From NCBI GenBank assembly GCA_035296325.1, contig DATHBD010000058.1, positions 186,001 through 250,000 of the forward strand: a stretch of DNA of 64,000 nucleotides, in the 5' to 3' direction. Origin of the DNA: DATHBD01 sp035296325. GTDB taxonomy: Bacteria; Actinomycetota; Actinomycetes; Mycobacteriales; Micromonosporaceae. The notes beneath the pieces are model-generated. The model saw only the letters and a program-made list of their open reading frames with translations. It was not told where the DNA came from and did no database searches. Shown one piece after another: positions 15,655 through 24,868 of this stretch (its first letter is position 1; each line of letters begins with the position of its first letter). A program made the translations under genes and the position numbers.

Positions 15655-17115
15655 TCAGGGGCCGGGCGGGGCCAGGTGGACAACCTTCGTGTACGTGAGC
15701 TCGTCGAGGAGTTCGGGACCGTAGCCGAAGCCCTGGCCGCTGCCGGCCCGGGGTTGGGCCGCCCCGCCCGGGGCGCCGCCGAACACTCCGTTGATCTTGA
15801 CGGTGCCGACCGGCAGGTCCCGCCAGGCGCGCTGGGCGTGCCCCATATCCGCGGTGAGCACGGTCGCCGCCAGCCCGTAGGCCGATCGCGACGCACGCGC
15901 CAACGCCTCGTCGAACGAGCTGACCACCGCCACCGGCGCGACCGGTCCGAACGTCTCCTCGCGCATGACCGCCATCTCGTCCGTGCACCCGGTCAGCACG
16001 GTGGCCGGGTAGAAACTGCCCGGCGCGTCCGGGACATCTCCGCCGCAGCGCACCGTCGCACCCGCCGCGGCCGCGGCGCTGACCTGGGCGTGCACCGAAT
16101 CCCGCAGCCGGGTGTCGACGAGCGGCCCGAGTTCGGTGTCCGCGGCCAGGCCGGACCCCACCCGCAGCGCCGCGGCGCGGGCCACCAGTGCCTCGACGAA
16201 GGCCTCCGCCACCGCCTCGTGCACGTAGATCCGTTCCACCGAGACACACACCTGACCGGCGTTGGCGAACGCTCCGAGCGCCGCCTGCGCGGCCGCCCAG
16301 CGCGGGTCGACACCGGCGTCGACGATCAGCGCGTCGTTCCCGCCGTTCTCCAGCAGCACCTTGGCGCCGACCCCCGGGGCCCCCGCGCCCGCTGAGCCGG
16401 ACGCGGTGTCCAGTGCCGCCGCGGCGATCGCCCGACCGGTCACGCTGGACCCGACGTGCGCCACCACGTCGACCGGTTCCCCGACCAGTGCCGCGCCGGT
16501 CGCGCCGTCGCCGAGCAGCAGGGTGAGGACGTCGGGCGGCAGGTGCTCCTGGATGATCTGGGCGAGCAGCCACCCGGTGCCCGGAGTACGCTCGCTCGGC
16601 TTGTACACGACCGTGTTGCCGGTCACCAACGCCGCCCCGAGCAGTCCACAGGAGACGGCCACCGGGTCGTTCCACGGCGTGATGGCGGCGACCACGCCGC
16701 GCGGCTGGTGCACCATCAGGTCGGTCGCATCCGGGCCGCCCTGCAGCGAACGTCCGCGGTGCAGCGGCCCCAACTCGGCGTACTGGCGCAGCGCGCCCAC
16801 GCCGGCCTCCACGCCGCCGCGCGCGTCGCCCAGCGGCTTGCCCATTTCGAGCGTGGTGAGCCGAGCCAGGTCATCAGCGCGCTCCGCGACCGCCGTGGCG
16901 GCCCGGGACACGGCGGCGGCGCGCTCGGCCGGCGGTGTCCGTGCCCAGTCCGGCGCCGCTGCCCGGGCGGCCTTCACGGCCGATGCCACCTCGGCGTCAC
17001 TCGCCACCGGCGCGGCGAACAGTTCCGCTCCGGTGGCGGGATCGGTGATCGGGATGCGGTGCTGCGTGGCGGAGACGCTCCAGGCGTGCCGGACCGCCTG
17101 CTCGATGTCGGTCAT
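15655..17115 (-). CDS. Aldehyde dehydrogenase family protein
   Basis: A 486-residue NAD(P)-dependent aldehyde dehydrogenase. Recognisable parts are the cofactor-binding ITPWNDPVAV and TGNTVVYKPSERTP segments, HVGSSVTGRAIA, the general-base region LENGGNDALIV (Glu kept, with Asn where ELGG is usual), the nucleophile loop FANAGQVCVSVERIYV, and MREETFGPVAPV near the C-terminus. The substrate is not deducible; the sequence is nearest in style to succinate-semialdehyde or betaine-aldehyde dehydrogenases. The ATG at 17113-17115 begins the aligned domain; the longer upstream frame has no support. It is monocistronic. Confidence 0.92.
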   Translation of the reverse strand: MTDIEQAVRHAWSVSATQHRIPITDPATGAELFAAPVASDAEVASAVKAARAAAPDWARTPPAERAAAVSRAATAVAERADDLARLTTLEMGKPLGDARGGVEAGVGALRQYAELGPLHRGRSLQGGPDATDLMVHQPRGVVAAITPWNDPVAVSCGLLGAALVTGNTVVYKPSERTPGTGWLLAQIIQEHLPPDVLTLLLGDGATGAALVGEPVDVVAHVGSSVTGRAIAAAALDTASGSAGAGAPGVGAKVLLENGGNDALIVDAGVDPRWAAAQAALGAFANAGQVCVSVERIYVHEAVAEAFVEALVARAAALRVGSGLAADTELGPLVDTRLRDSVHAQVSAAAAAGATVRCGGDVPDAPGSFYPATVLTGCTDEMAVMREETFGPVAPVAVVSSFDEALARASRSAYGLAATVLTADMGHAQRAWRDLPVGTVKINGVFGGAPGGAAQPRAGSGQGFGYGPELLDELTYTKVVHLAPPGP

Positions 17116-17247
17116 GGTCGACAGCTTCCCCCACCCCCGACCGGGCCAAACGCATACCTCGCGCATGGTGTGTCCGCAACGGGACAACGCGGATCGCCGT
17201 GGTGCCCTAACATCGGCCACCCATCCACATGATCAGGCAGGCATCCA

Positions 17248-17667
17248 GTGCTCAGGCAGATCGCCGCGCGGCGCACCCTCTCCGTGCCGGAGCGCCTCGG
17301 GCTGTTCGGCGTCGGCGTGGCCGCCGCGGCGTCGGTCTGGCCGAGCGTGTCCGCCCGGACCGGTGTCGCCGTGCCGTGCCCGCTGCGCATGCTGACCGGG
17401 GTGCCGTGCCCCGGCTGCGGGCTGACCACCGCGTCCGTCGCCCTGGTCCGAGGCGATGTCGTCACGGCGTGCCTGGCCAATCCGGCCGTACTCGGGCTGG
17501 CCGCGCTCGCGGTCGCAGCTGTGCCGCTGGTGGCGCTCCGGGCCGTGGGCGTGCTGGGCCCGCCGACGCCCTGGTCGGCGTCGGCCCGCCGGCTGACCGG
17601 ATGGGTCATGTGCCTGCTCGCGTTCGCGAGCTGGGTGTTCCAGTTGATCCGGCTCGGCGGTAGCTGA
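17248..17667 (+). CDS. DUF2752 membrane protein
   Basis: A 139-residue protein with three to four hydrophobic segments (about residues 18-32, 78-96, 112-130) and the DUF2752 signature CPLRMLTGVPCPGCGLTT, including the Cys-Pro-x-Cys-Gly pair. It starts at GTG 17248 with no strong ribosome site. The function of the family is unknown. It lies 25 bp upstream of the RDD gene on the same strand, so the two are probably co-transcribed. Confidence 0.85.
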   Translation: MLRQIAARRTLSVPERLGLFGVGVAAAASVWPSVSARTGVAVPCPLRMLTGVPCPGCGLTTASVALVRGDVVTACLANPAVLGLAALAVAAVPLVALRAVGVLGPPTPWSASARRLTGWVMCLLAFASWVFQLIRLGGS

Positions 17668-17692
17668 GCCATCTCATCCAAGGAGTTACTCG

Positions 17693-18115
17693 GTGAATTT
17701 GGCAGGCTGGGGTACCCGCGTGGCGGCGTCCCTCATTGACGCGCTCGTGGTCTTGCCGTTCTTGGCGCTCGCATGGATCCTCGACCGGCCCACCGTGGAC
17801 GCCACGACCGGCGACATGACCGGCGGCGGGCCGATCTTCTGGGGGCTGTATCTGGTCGCGGCTCTCGTCGGCGCGTACAACCGGTGGTACCTGCAGGGCA
17901 AGACCGGCAGGAGCTGGGGCAAGAAGACGTTGGGCATCAAGCTCGTCGGCGAGGCGACCGGGCAGCCGATCGGGCCACTGATGGCCTTCGTGCGGGAACT
18001 GGCGCACACCATCGACGGCATCATCTGCGGCATCGGCTACCTGTTCCCGCTCTGGGACGCCAAGAAGCAGACGATCGCCGACAAGCTCGTGACGACCCTG
18101 GTCACGAAGGACTGA
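17693..18115 (+). CDS. RDD family membrane protein
   Basis: A 140-residue RDD-type protein. The defining Arg-Asp pattern is seen as RVAASLIDALVV at the N-terminus, and the family's K(T)xGKKxLGIKLV motif appears as GKKTLGIKLVGE. Three membrane segments follow the usual layout (about 10-28, 47-62, 100-118), ending DAKKQTIADKLVTTLV. The GTG at 17693 follows AAGGAG. RDD proteins are poorly understood, and some affect ion transport. It is probably paired with the DUF2752 gene. Confidence 0.88.
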   Translation: MNLAGWGTRVAASLIDALVVLPFLALAWILDRPTVDATTGDMTGGGPIFWGLYLVAALVGAYNRWYLQGKTGRSWGKKTLGIKLVGEATGQPIGPLMAFVRELAHTIDGIICGIGYLFPLWDAKKQTIADKLVTTLVTKD

Positions 18116-18193
18116 TCGCGGCGCCGGGGGCCGGGTTCGCCGGGTCCCCGGCGGCGGGAAACCGCCGGCGGCAGCGGTTAGTCTGGAAGCGGT

Positions 18194-21100
18194 ATGTCTA
18201 CGCCGCCGGTCCGCACCGAGGTCGCCGACCTGCAGAGCCGCCTTCCCGAGTTGACGCTTCGCGATCAACGGCGCCTGCAGCGCCGGCTGGACGGCATACC
18301 CAAGATCCGCAAGCCGGGAGCGGCGCAGGCGGCCACAGCGCAGATCGCGGCCGAGATCGACGCGGCGGCCGCCCGGGTCGAGCGTCGCCGCGCTGCCGTG
18401 CCGACCATCACCTACCCCGACGACCTGCCGATCGCTGAACGGCGCGATGTGATCATGGCCGCGATCCGGGACCACCAGGTGGTCGTCGTGGCGGGTGAAA
18501 CGGGCTCCGGAAAGACGACCCAGCTTCCGAAGATGTGCCTGGAACTGGGCCGGGGCGTACGTGGCCTGGTCGGGCACACCCAGCCGCGCCGGATCGCGGC
18601 GCGGACGGTCGCGCAGCGGGTGGCCGAGGAGTTGGGGACGCCGCTGGGCAGCGCGGTGGGGTACCAGGTGCGGTTCACCGAGCGCGCCGGCGAAGACACG
18701 CTCGTGAAGGTGATGACCGACGGCATCCTGCTCACCGAGATCACCCACGACCGATCGCTGTACCGGTACGACACGCTGATCATCGACGAGGCACACGAGC
18801 GCAGCCTGAACATCGACTTCATCCTCGGGTACCTCCGCCAACTGCTGCCGCGCCGACCCGACCTCAAGGTGATCATCACGTCGGCCACCATCGACCCGCA
18901 GCGCTTCGCCGAGCACTTCGGCCCGGACGTGCCGATCATCGAGGTCTCCGGCCGTACCTACCCGGTGGAGATCCGCTACCGGCCGCTGGTCGAGATCGAG
19001 TCCGCCGACGACGCGGACGACGAGGCGGACGACGGGGCAGGAGGCGAGACGGAGCGGGTCCGGGACCAGATCGAGGCCATCTGCGACGCGGTCGAGGAAC
19101 TGCGCGCCGAGCGCCCCGGCGACGTTCTGGTGTTCCTCAGCGGCGAGCGCGAGATCCGCGACACCGCGGACGCGCTCGCCAAGCTGGGCCTGCCGAACAC
19201 CGAGATCCTTCCGCTCTACGCCAGGCTGTCCCTCGCGGAGCAGCACCGGGTCTTCGAAGACCACCCCGGGCGACGGATCGTGCTCGCCACGAACGTCGCC
19301 GAGACGTCGTTGACGGTGCCCGGCATCCGGTATGTCATCGATCCCGGCAACGCCCGCATCTCCAGGTACAGCAACCGCACGAAGGTGCAGCGACTGCCGA
19401 TCGAGCCCGTCTCGCAGGCCTCCGCACGCCAGCGCGCGGGCCGCTGCGGCCGGCTCTCCGACGGCATCTGCATCCGGCTGTACGCGGAGAGCGACTTCGC
19501 GGCCCGACCGGCGTTCACCGATCCGGAGATCCTGCGCACCAACCTGGCGTCGGTGATCCTGCAGATGACCTCACTCGGCCTGGGAGACCTGGCGGCCTTC
19601 CCGTTTCTGGACCCGCCGGAGCGGCGCAACATCAACGACGGTATCCAGCTGCTGCACGAGCTGGGCGCACTCGAACCGGCCGGCCGCGAACCCGCCGGCC
19701 GCAACGGGACCGGCGGCGACGGCGGTCATCGGCTCACCGCGCTCGGGCGCCGCCTGGCGCAACTCCCGGTGGACCCACGCCTTGGCCGGATGGTGCTGGC
19801 CGCCGAGGAGCAGGGCTGCGTCGACGAGGTGCTCGTCCTCGCCGCCGCACTGTCCATCCAGGACCCCCGGGAGCGTCCGGCCGACAAGCAGCAGGCGGCC
19901 GCCGAGCGGCACGCCCGCTTCGTCGACCCCGACTCCGACTTCACCGCCTACCTCAACCTGTGGCGGTTCCTGCAGGAGCAGCAGAAGGAGCTGTCGTCGA
20001 GCCAGTTCCGCCGGCTGTGCCGCACCGACTTCCTCAACTACCTGCGGGCCCGCGAGTGGCAGGACCTGTACGGCCAGCTGCGACAGGTGGTACGCCAGCT
20101 CGGCATGTCGGTGAACGACACCCCGGCGGACCCGCAGCGGACCCACGCAGCCCTGCTCGCCGGGCTGCTCTCGCACGTCGGCCTGAAGGACGGGCCGAAG
20201 CAGGAGTACCTCGGGGCGCGCGGTGCCCGGTTCGCCATCGTGCCCGGCTCGGCACTGTTCAAGAAGTCGCCCCGCTGGGTGGTGGCGGCGGAGCTGGTCG
20301 AGACGTCGCGACTGTGGGGACGGATCGTCGCGAAGGTGGAGCCCGAGTGGGTGGAGGCGCTCGCCGGGCACCTCGTCAAGCGCGAGTACAGCGAGCCGCA
20401 CTGGTCCAAGCGGCAGGGCGCCGCGATGGCCACCGAGCGGGTCACCCTGTACGGCCTCCCGCTGGTCACGAACCGAAAGGTGAACTACGGCCGGATCGAT
20501 CCGCCGGTGGCTCGGGAGCTGTTCATCCGGCACGCGCTTGTCGAGGGGGACTGGGAGACCCAGCACAAGTTCTTCGCCGCGAACCGCGCACTGCTGGAGG
20601 ACGTGGAGGAACTCGAGCACCGGGTCCGGCGGCGCGACATTCTCGTCGACGAAGAGGCGCTGTTCGCCTTCTACGACCGGCGGATCGGCGCGGAGGTGGT
20701 CTCGGCCCGGCACTTCGACACGTGGTGGAAGGAAGCCCGGCGCACCCGGCCGGACCTCCTCACATTCCACCGGTCCATGCTGATCAACGCCAACGCGAGC
20801 GGGGTCAGCGAACTCGACTATCCGGGCACCTGGCAGCAGGGCGACCTGCGGCTGGACCTGAGCTACCGGTTCGAACCCGGCGGTCCCGGCGACGGCGTGA
20901 CGGTGACCGTCCCGCTGCCAGTGCTCAGTCTGCTGGAGGCCGAGAATTTCACCTGGCAGGTGCCCGGCATGCGGCACGACCTGGTCACCGCCCTGATCAG
21001 GTCGCTGCCCAAGGCGCTGCGGGTGAACTTCGTGCCGGCGCCGGACTTCGCCGCCGACGTGCTGGCCCGGGTCGGCCCCGGCGACGGGCGCCTGCTCGAC

Positions 21101-22177
21101 ATGCTGGAGCGGGAGCTACGCAGCATGACCGGGGTGGTGGTGCCCCGGGAAGCGTGGCAGCTCGACCGGGTGCCGGACCACCTGCGGATGACGTTCCGGG
21201 TGGTTGACGGGCAGGGCCGCACGCTGGCCGAGGGCAAGGATCTCGCGGCGCTGCGCCGGCAGCTGATCGGCGAGGTCAAGGCCACGTTGCAAACGGTCGC
21301 CGACGGGCTGACCCGGCAGGGCCTGCGGTCGTGGGACCTCGGCACGCTGCCCCGGACGGTCGAGCGCACGGTGGGTGGCTATCCGGTCGTCGGGTACCCG
21401 GCCCTGGTCGACGCCGGCGACAGCGTGTCGATCGGCGTCCTCCCCACCGCGGCGGAGCAGCAGGCCGCCATGGCGGCGGGCACCCGCCGGCTGCTGCAGC
21501 TCACCATCGCCTCGCCGGTCAAGGCGGTGAACGCGCGGCTGAGCAACCAGGTCAAGCTCGCCCTGAGCCGCAATCCCTACCGCAACGCCGCCGAGTTGCT
21601 CGACGACTGTGTCGCGTGTGGCGTGGACGCGCTGATGGCTGAGTACGGCGGACCCGCGTGGGACGAGGCCGGCTTCGCCGCGTTGCGGGAGCGGGTCCGG
21701 GCCGACCTGCCCGACACGGTGTACGGCATCGTGGAGCAGGTTCGGCACATCCTCGCCGCCGCGTACGCCGTCGAGCAGCGACTGAAGGCGACCAGCACAC
21801 TGGCGTTGGTCCCGGCGTTGACCGACATCCGCGGCCAGCTGTCCCGGCTGGTCTATCCCGGTTTCGTGGCGGCGACCGGCGCGCGCCACCTGGCGGAGGT
21901 TCCGCGGTACCTGCGCGCGATCGAGCGAAGGTTGGACAAGCTGCCGGAGAATCCCGGCCGCGACCGTGTGCAGATGCTCAAGATCAGTGAGATCGAGCAG
22001 GAGTACGCGGAGCTCGCCGCCGCCGCGTCCGGGCCGGCTCTGGATGCCGTTCGCGAGATCCGGTGGATGATCGAAGAGCTCCGGGTCAATGCGTTCGCGC
22101 AGGCGCTGGGCACCGCGTACCCGATCTCGGACAAGCGCATCTACCGCGCGATGGACGAGCTGGCCGTACCGGCGTAG
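18194..22177 (+). CDS. hrpA: ATP-dependent RNA helicase HrpA
   Basis: A 1327-residue DEAH-box helicase, full length for HrpA (about 1300). The motifs are Walker A GETGSGKTTQ (about residue 103), TQPRRIAART, the DEAH box in IIDEAHERSLN (about 198), SATIDPQRF, TNVAETSLTVPGIRYVID and QRAGRCGRL, then the helicase-associated, OB and HrpA C-terminal domains. A short acidic insert (DADDEADDGAGG) after the first RecA lobe is mildly unusual. HrpA acts on mRNA; in E. coli it has been linked to rescue of stalled ribosomes. The upstream TAGTCT (18179-18184) is a likely -10 hexamer, giving a very short leader. Confidence 0.96.
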   Translation: MSTPPVRTEVADLQSRLPELTLRDQRRLQRRLDGIPKIRKPGAAQAATAQIAAEIDAAAARVERRRAAVPTITYPDDLPIAERRDVIMAAIRDHQVVVVAGETGSGKTTQLPKMCLELGRGVRGLVGHTQPRRIAARTVAQRVAEELGTPLGSAVGYQVRFTERAGEDTLVKVMTDGILLTEITHDRSLYRYDTLIIDEAHERSLNIDFILGYLRQLLPRRPDLKVIITSATIDPQRFAEHFGPDVPIIEVSGRTYPVEIRYRPLVEIESADDADDEADDGAGGETERVRDQIEAICDAVEELRAERPGDVLVFLSGEREIRDTADALAKLGLPNTEILPLYARLSLAEQHRVFEDHPGRRIVLATNVAETSLTVPGIRYVIDPGNARISRYSNRTKVQRLPIEPVSQASARQRAGRCGRLSDGICIRLYAESDFAARPAFTDPEILRTNLASVILQMTSLGLGDLAAFPFLDPPERRNINDGIQLLHELGALEPAGREPAGRNGTGGDGGHRLTALGRRLAQLPVDPRLGRMVLAAEEQGCVDEVLVLAAALSIQDPRERPADKQQAAAERHARFVDPDSDFTAYLNLWRFLQEQQKELSSSQFRRLCRTDFLNYLRAREWQDLYGQLRQVVRQLGMSVNDTPADPQRTHAALLAGLLSHVGLKDGPKQEYLGARGARFAIVPGSALFKKSPRWVVAAELVETSRLWGRIVAKVEPEWVEALAGHLVKREYSEPHWSKRQGAAMATERVTLYGLPLVTNRKVNYGRIDPPVARELFIRHALVEGDWETQHKFFAANRALLEDVEELEHRVRRRDILVDEEALFAFYDRRIGAEVVSARHFDTWWKEARRTRPDLLTFHRSMLINANASGVSELDYPGTWQQGDLRLDLSYRFEPGGPGDGVTVTVPLPVLSLLEAENFTWQVPGMRHDLVTALIRSLPKALRVNFVPAPDFAADVLARVGPGDGRLLDMLERELRSMTGVVVPREAWQLDRVPDHLRMTFRVVDGQGRTLAEGKDLAALRRQLIGEVKATLQTVADGLTRQGLRSWDLGTLPRTVERTVGGYPVVGYPALVDAGDSVSIGVLPTAAEQQAAMAAGTRRLLQLTIASPVKAVNARLSNQVKLALSRNPYRNAAELLDDCVACGVDALMAEYGGPAWDEAGFAALRERVRADLPDTVYGIVEQVRHILAAAYAVEQRLKATSTLALVPALTDIRGQLSRLVYPGFVAATGARHLAEVPRYLRAIERRLDKLPENPGRDRVQMLKISEIEQEYAELAAAASGPALDAVREIRWMIEELRVNAFAQALGTAYPISDKRIYRAMDELAVPA

Positions 22178-22271
22178 CTTGCGGTCCGGCCCGGCGCAGA
22201 ATGTCGCGTGAACGACATCGCAGAGACCGGGATGCCGACAACCGTGCCCACTGCCCGGGAGTGTTACCGCC

Positions 22272-22769
22272 GTGGACGAACGAGGCTTCGACGAGTTCTA
22301 CCAGAGCACGCGACACCGGGTGGTCGCATTCCTGTACGCGATCTGCGGCGACCGGGCCGACGCGCAGGATATCGCGCAGGAGGCGTACCAACGCGCCTGG
22401 CAACGATGGTCCACGCTCTGCGCCTATGACGATCCCGAGGCCTGGGTGCGCAAGGTCGGGTACCGGCTGAGCCTCAGCCGGTGGCGCCAGACGCGCAACC
22501 GGCTCACGTCGCACCGTCGGCATGGACCGTCGTCCTGGGCGGAGCCGCCGAGCGAAAACACCGTGGCGGTGGTCGCCGCCCTACGGAAGTTGCCGCCGGA
22601 CCTGCGGCTGGTCACCACGCTGCACCACCTCCTCGACCTGCCGGTCGCCGAGGTTGCACACCAGACCGGCACGCCGGTGAACACGGTCAAGGCGCGCCTG
22701 GTGCGGGCCCGGAAGATGCTGGCCGACCTGCTCAGCACGGAGTTCAGCGAGGAGTTGCGCCATGCCTGA
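22272..22769 (+). CDS. SigE-family ECF RNA polymerase sigma factor
   Basis: A 165-residue sigma factor with region 2 (FDEFYQSTRHRVVAFLYAIC, DAQDIAQEAYQRAWQRW) and region 4 (LPPDLRLVTTLHHLLDLPVA, then HQTGTPVNTVKARLVRARKM). It belongs to the actinobacterial SigE-type ECF group. It starts at GTG 22272 and its stop lies 8 nt inside the next gene, which encodes a single-pass membrane protein with a cytoplasmic N-terminal stub. That pairing is typical of a sigma factor with its membrane regulator, but no zinc anti-sigma motif (HxxxCxxC) is present. Confidence 0.92.
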   Translation: MDERGFDEFYQSTRHRVVAFLYAICGDRADAQDIAQEAYQRAWQRWSTLCAYDDPEAWVRKVGYRLSLSRWRQTRNRLTSHRRHGPSSWAEPPSENTVAVVAALRKLPPDLRLVTTLHHLLDLPVAEVAHQTGTPVNTVKARLVRARKMLADLLSTEFSEELRHA

Positions 22770-23643
22770 ATCGACCTTCGGCTCATTGTTCGACGACACC
22801 GCCGACGCGAACTGGCCATCCGGTGCGGACGTGCGCCGTTCCGCACACCGGGCACAGCTCCGCGCCCAGGTCGCAGGTCTGGCAGCGGCCATCGTGGCGG
22901 TCGGTGCGGTGGGAGCCGGGGCGGTTGCGGTCAACGACCGGAACCGGTCGCTGCTCCTGCCGGATCCCGCGACGTCCGCGACCGCTGCGCCGTCACCGTC
23001 CGTGCCGCCCACTACGGCACCGAGCGCGGCGCCCACCTCGGCGAGTCCCAATTCCGTCACCACCACAGCCACCACCAAACCGCCACCGTCGGCAACGCCG
23101 AGCAGACCCGCGCTGACGAACGTGCCGATCGAAGCGATGCTGCGGCCGGCCGACGTCGGACCGGGGGAGTGGGCCACCAACGACAATCCGGAAAGTGGCG
23201 ACTGGGGCTTCGCCGCGATCATCGGGTCCTGCCCGGCCAGGCCGAACGGTCACCAGGATCCGATCCACCGTCGGACCCGTAACATCAGTCGGTCCACCAC
23301 CGGCCCCTCCGATCACGTGATCCACGACGTGGGCCTGTACCGGCGTGGCACCGCGGCGGCCGCGTTCAACTACTACCGCGCCGGCGCCGTCGCCTGTGCC
23401 CGCCACAAAGACACCATGAGCAGCACCGAGATGACGGTGAAGATCCTCGCCGAGGGGTTCGCCGGCCAGCGCTCGATGCTTGTGGAAAGCACCTCGGAGC
23501 ACGGCCGCGGTCTGTGGGTGTTCGTGGTCCACGGTGACCTGATGAGCGAGCTGGCATTCGCGCCCGAGACCGCCGAGTACGGAAAGCAGCTCGGCGGGCG
23601 CGCGGCCCAGCGGATGTGCACAGCGCAGGGCACGTGCGGGTAG
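22762..23643 (+). CDS. Membrane-anchored protein coupled to the ECF sigma factor
   Basis: A 293-residue protein: about 36 cytoplasmic residues, a membrane helix (AGLAAAIVAVGAVGAGAVAV), an extended Pro/Ser/Thr/Ala linker (about 75-115), then an outer domain with four Cys (SCPARP, VACARH, RMCTAQGTC) that may form disulphides. No known domain is recognised. The ATG lies within the end of the sigma gene (8-nt overlap). By position it is a candidate sensor or anti-sigma for that factor; a simple target gene is the alternative. It converges on mug with only 8 bp between stops. Confidence 0.75.
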   Translation: MPESTFGSLFDDTADANWPSGADVRRSAHRAQLRAQVAGLAAAIVAVGAVGAGAVAVNDRNRSLLLPDPATSATAAPSPSVPPTTAPSAAPTSASPNSVTTTATTKPPPSATPSRPALTNVPIEAMLRPADVGPGEWATNDNPESGDWGFAAIIGSCPARPNGHQDPIHRRTRNISRSTTGPSDHVIHDVGLYRRGTAAAAFNYYRAGAVACARHKDTMSSTEMTVKILAEGFAGQRSMLVESTSEHGRGLWVFVVHGDLMSELAFAPETAEYGKQLGGRAAQRMCTAQGTCG

Positions 23644-23654
23644 CGCGGGCGCTA
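23641..23654. repeat. Palindrome carrying both stop codons of converging genes
   Basis: TAGCGC-GG-GCGCTA is a perfect palindrome. Its left arm supplies the TAG of the membrane-protein gene and its right arm supplies the TAG (complement) of mug. It may form a small hairpin but is short for a terminator. Confidence 0.4.
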
Positions 23655-24197
23655 TCGGGCGGCCTCCCGCAACGCGGCGAACTGGGCGGCCAACTCGTCA
23701 AGATTGAAGTGCGCGTTGAGGCCGCTGGGATTGGGGAGCACCCAGACGGGAACGCCTTCGATGCTGTGGTCCTGCGCCCCGATCCGGGCGGTGCGGTCCT
23801 GAAATGCCGTGCGGTAGGCCCCGATGCCGAGCACCGCCAGGTACCCCGGCCGGCACTGCGCGAGCTTGCGGCGCAGGATCACCCCGCCCTCGACGAGTTC
23901 AGCGGCGGTGAGCTCGTCGGCGCGGGCGGTGGCGCGGGCGGCGAGGTTGGTGATGCCCAGGCCGTACCGCAGCAGGTCGGCCTGCTCCTGCGGGCGCAGC
24001 AGGCGTGGGGTGAACCCGCCCCGGTGCAACGCCGGCCAGAACCGGTTGCCCGGCCGGGCGAAGTGCAGCCCGGTCGCCGCGGACCACAGCCCCGGGTTGA
24101 TCCCGCAGAACAGCACCCGCAGATCAGGCGTCAGGACGTCGGCGATGGTGCGCCCGTGTGCCGCGGCAAGTTCGGCAGCCGACGGCCGCATCGACAT
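23652..24197 (-). CDS. mug: G/U mismatch-specific DNA glycosylase
   Basis: A 181-residue Mug/UDG family 2 enzyme that removes uracil or thymine opposite guanine. The catalytic motif is FCGINPG, followed by the family's SAATGLHFARPGNRFW and, in the C-terminal half, the minor-groove segment PVWVLPNPSGLNAHFN. A GAGGAGG site precedes two candidate ATGs (24197 and 24191); I use the first. The length matches the family (about 170-190). It stands alone between the ECF-linked gene and the methyltransferase. In a genome of this GC content, repair of deaminated cytosine is expected to matter. Confidence 0.92.
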   Translation of the reverse strand: MSMRPSAAELAAAHGRTIADVLTPDLRVLFCGINPGLWSAATGLHFARPGNRFWPALHRGGFTPRLLRPQEQADLLRYGLGITNLAARATARADELTAAELVEGGVILRRKLAQCRPGYLAVLGIGAYRTAFQDRTARIGAQDHSIEGVPVWVLPNPSGLNAHFNLDELAAQFAALREAAR

Positions 24198-24214
24198 CGA
24201 GCCTCCTCGCTTGG

Positions 24215-24868
24215 TCACCGCTGCCGGACGGCACGCAGGACGGCATCCCGGATGGTAATGGATCGTCCGTCCGGATCGGTGGCCTGACGTTGTGGTGAGG
24301 CCGCCACGATATGCCACTGCCGCGGGTCCAGCGTGGCCGCGATCTGCTCGGCCGTGAACATCAGCTCGGGGAAGTGCGGCCGACCCATCGTGGTTTCCAG
24401 GTCCGACAGGTCATGGCCGACGATCAGCAGTGTTCCGCCCGGAGTGACGGCCGCGGCCAGGCGACGGTGCAACGCCTCGAGCGCCGGCCGGGGCAGGTGC
24501 ATGAACTGGGCCGACACCAGGTCGAACCGCTCAGGTGCGGGGTCCCAGGACAGCACGTCGGCCTGCTGCCACGTGATCCGGCCCGCGATCTCCGCGCCCG
24601 CCTCGGTGGCTCGTCGGGCGGCCCGGCTCAGCGCCACGCCGGACACGTCGACGGCGGTCACCCGCCATCCTCGGGATGCGAGCCACAACGCGTCGGCCCC
24701 CTCTCCGCTGCCGACGTCCACCGCGGCTCCGGGGACGAGGTCCGCCGCGGTGGCCACCAGGTGCGGGTTGGCGTTGCCGCTCCAGATCTGATCTGCCGAG
24801 CCGTAGCGCTCGTCCCAGTACTCCCGGGTGAACAGCACGCTCTGGTCCTGATGGTGCTCGTGGCTCAT
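24215..24868 (-). CDS. Class I SAM-dependent methyltransferase
   Basis: A 217-residue methyltransferase. The N-terminal WDERYGSADQIWSGNANPHLV precedes motif I (AVDVGSGEGADALWLASRGW), the acidic SAM ribose ligand in VTAVDVSG, and the post-motif LVSAQFMHLPR. It resembles the tellurite-resistance/thiopurine-type small-molecule methyltransferases. The ATG overlaps the stop of the flavoprotein gene (ATGA), so the two are coupled; the substrate is unknown. The C-terminal half contains the typical PGGTLLIVGHD strand. Confidence 0.88.
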   Translation of the reverse strand: MSHEHHQDQSVLFTREYWDERYGSADQIWSGNANPHLVATAADLVPGAAVDVGSGEGADALWLASRGWRVTAVDVSGVALSRAARRATEAGAEIAGRITWQQADVLSWDPAPERFDLVSAQFMHLPRPALEALHRRLAAAVTPGGTLLIVGHDLSDLETTMGRPHFPELMFTAEQIAATLDPRQWHIVAASPQRQATDPDGRSITIRDAVLRAVRQR

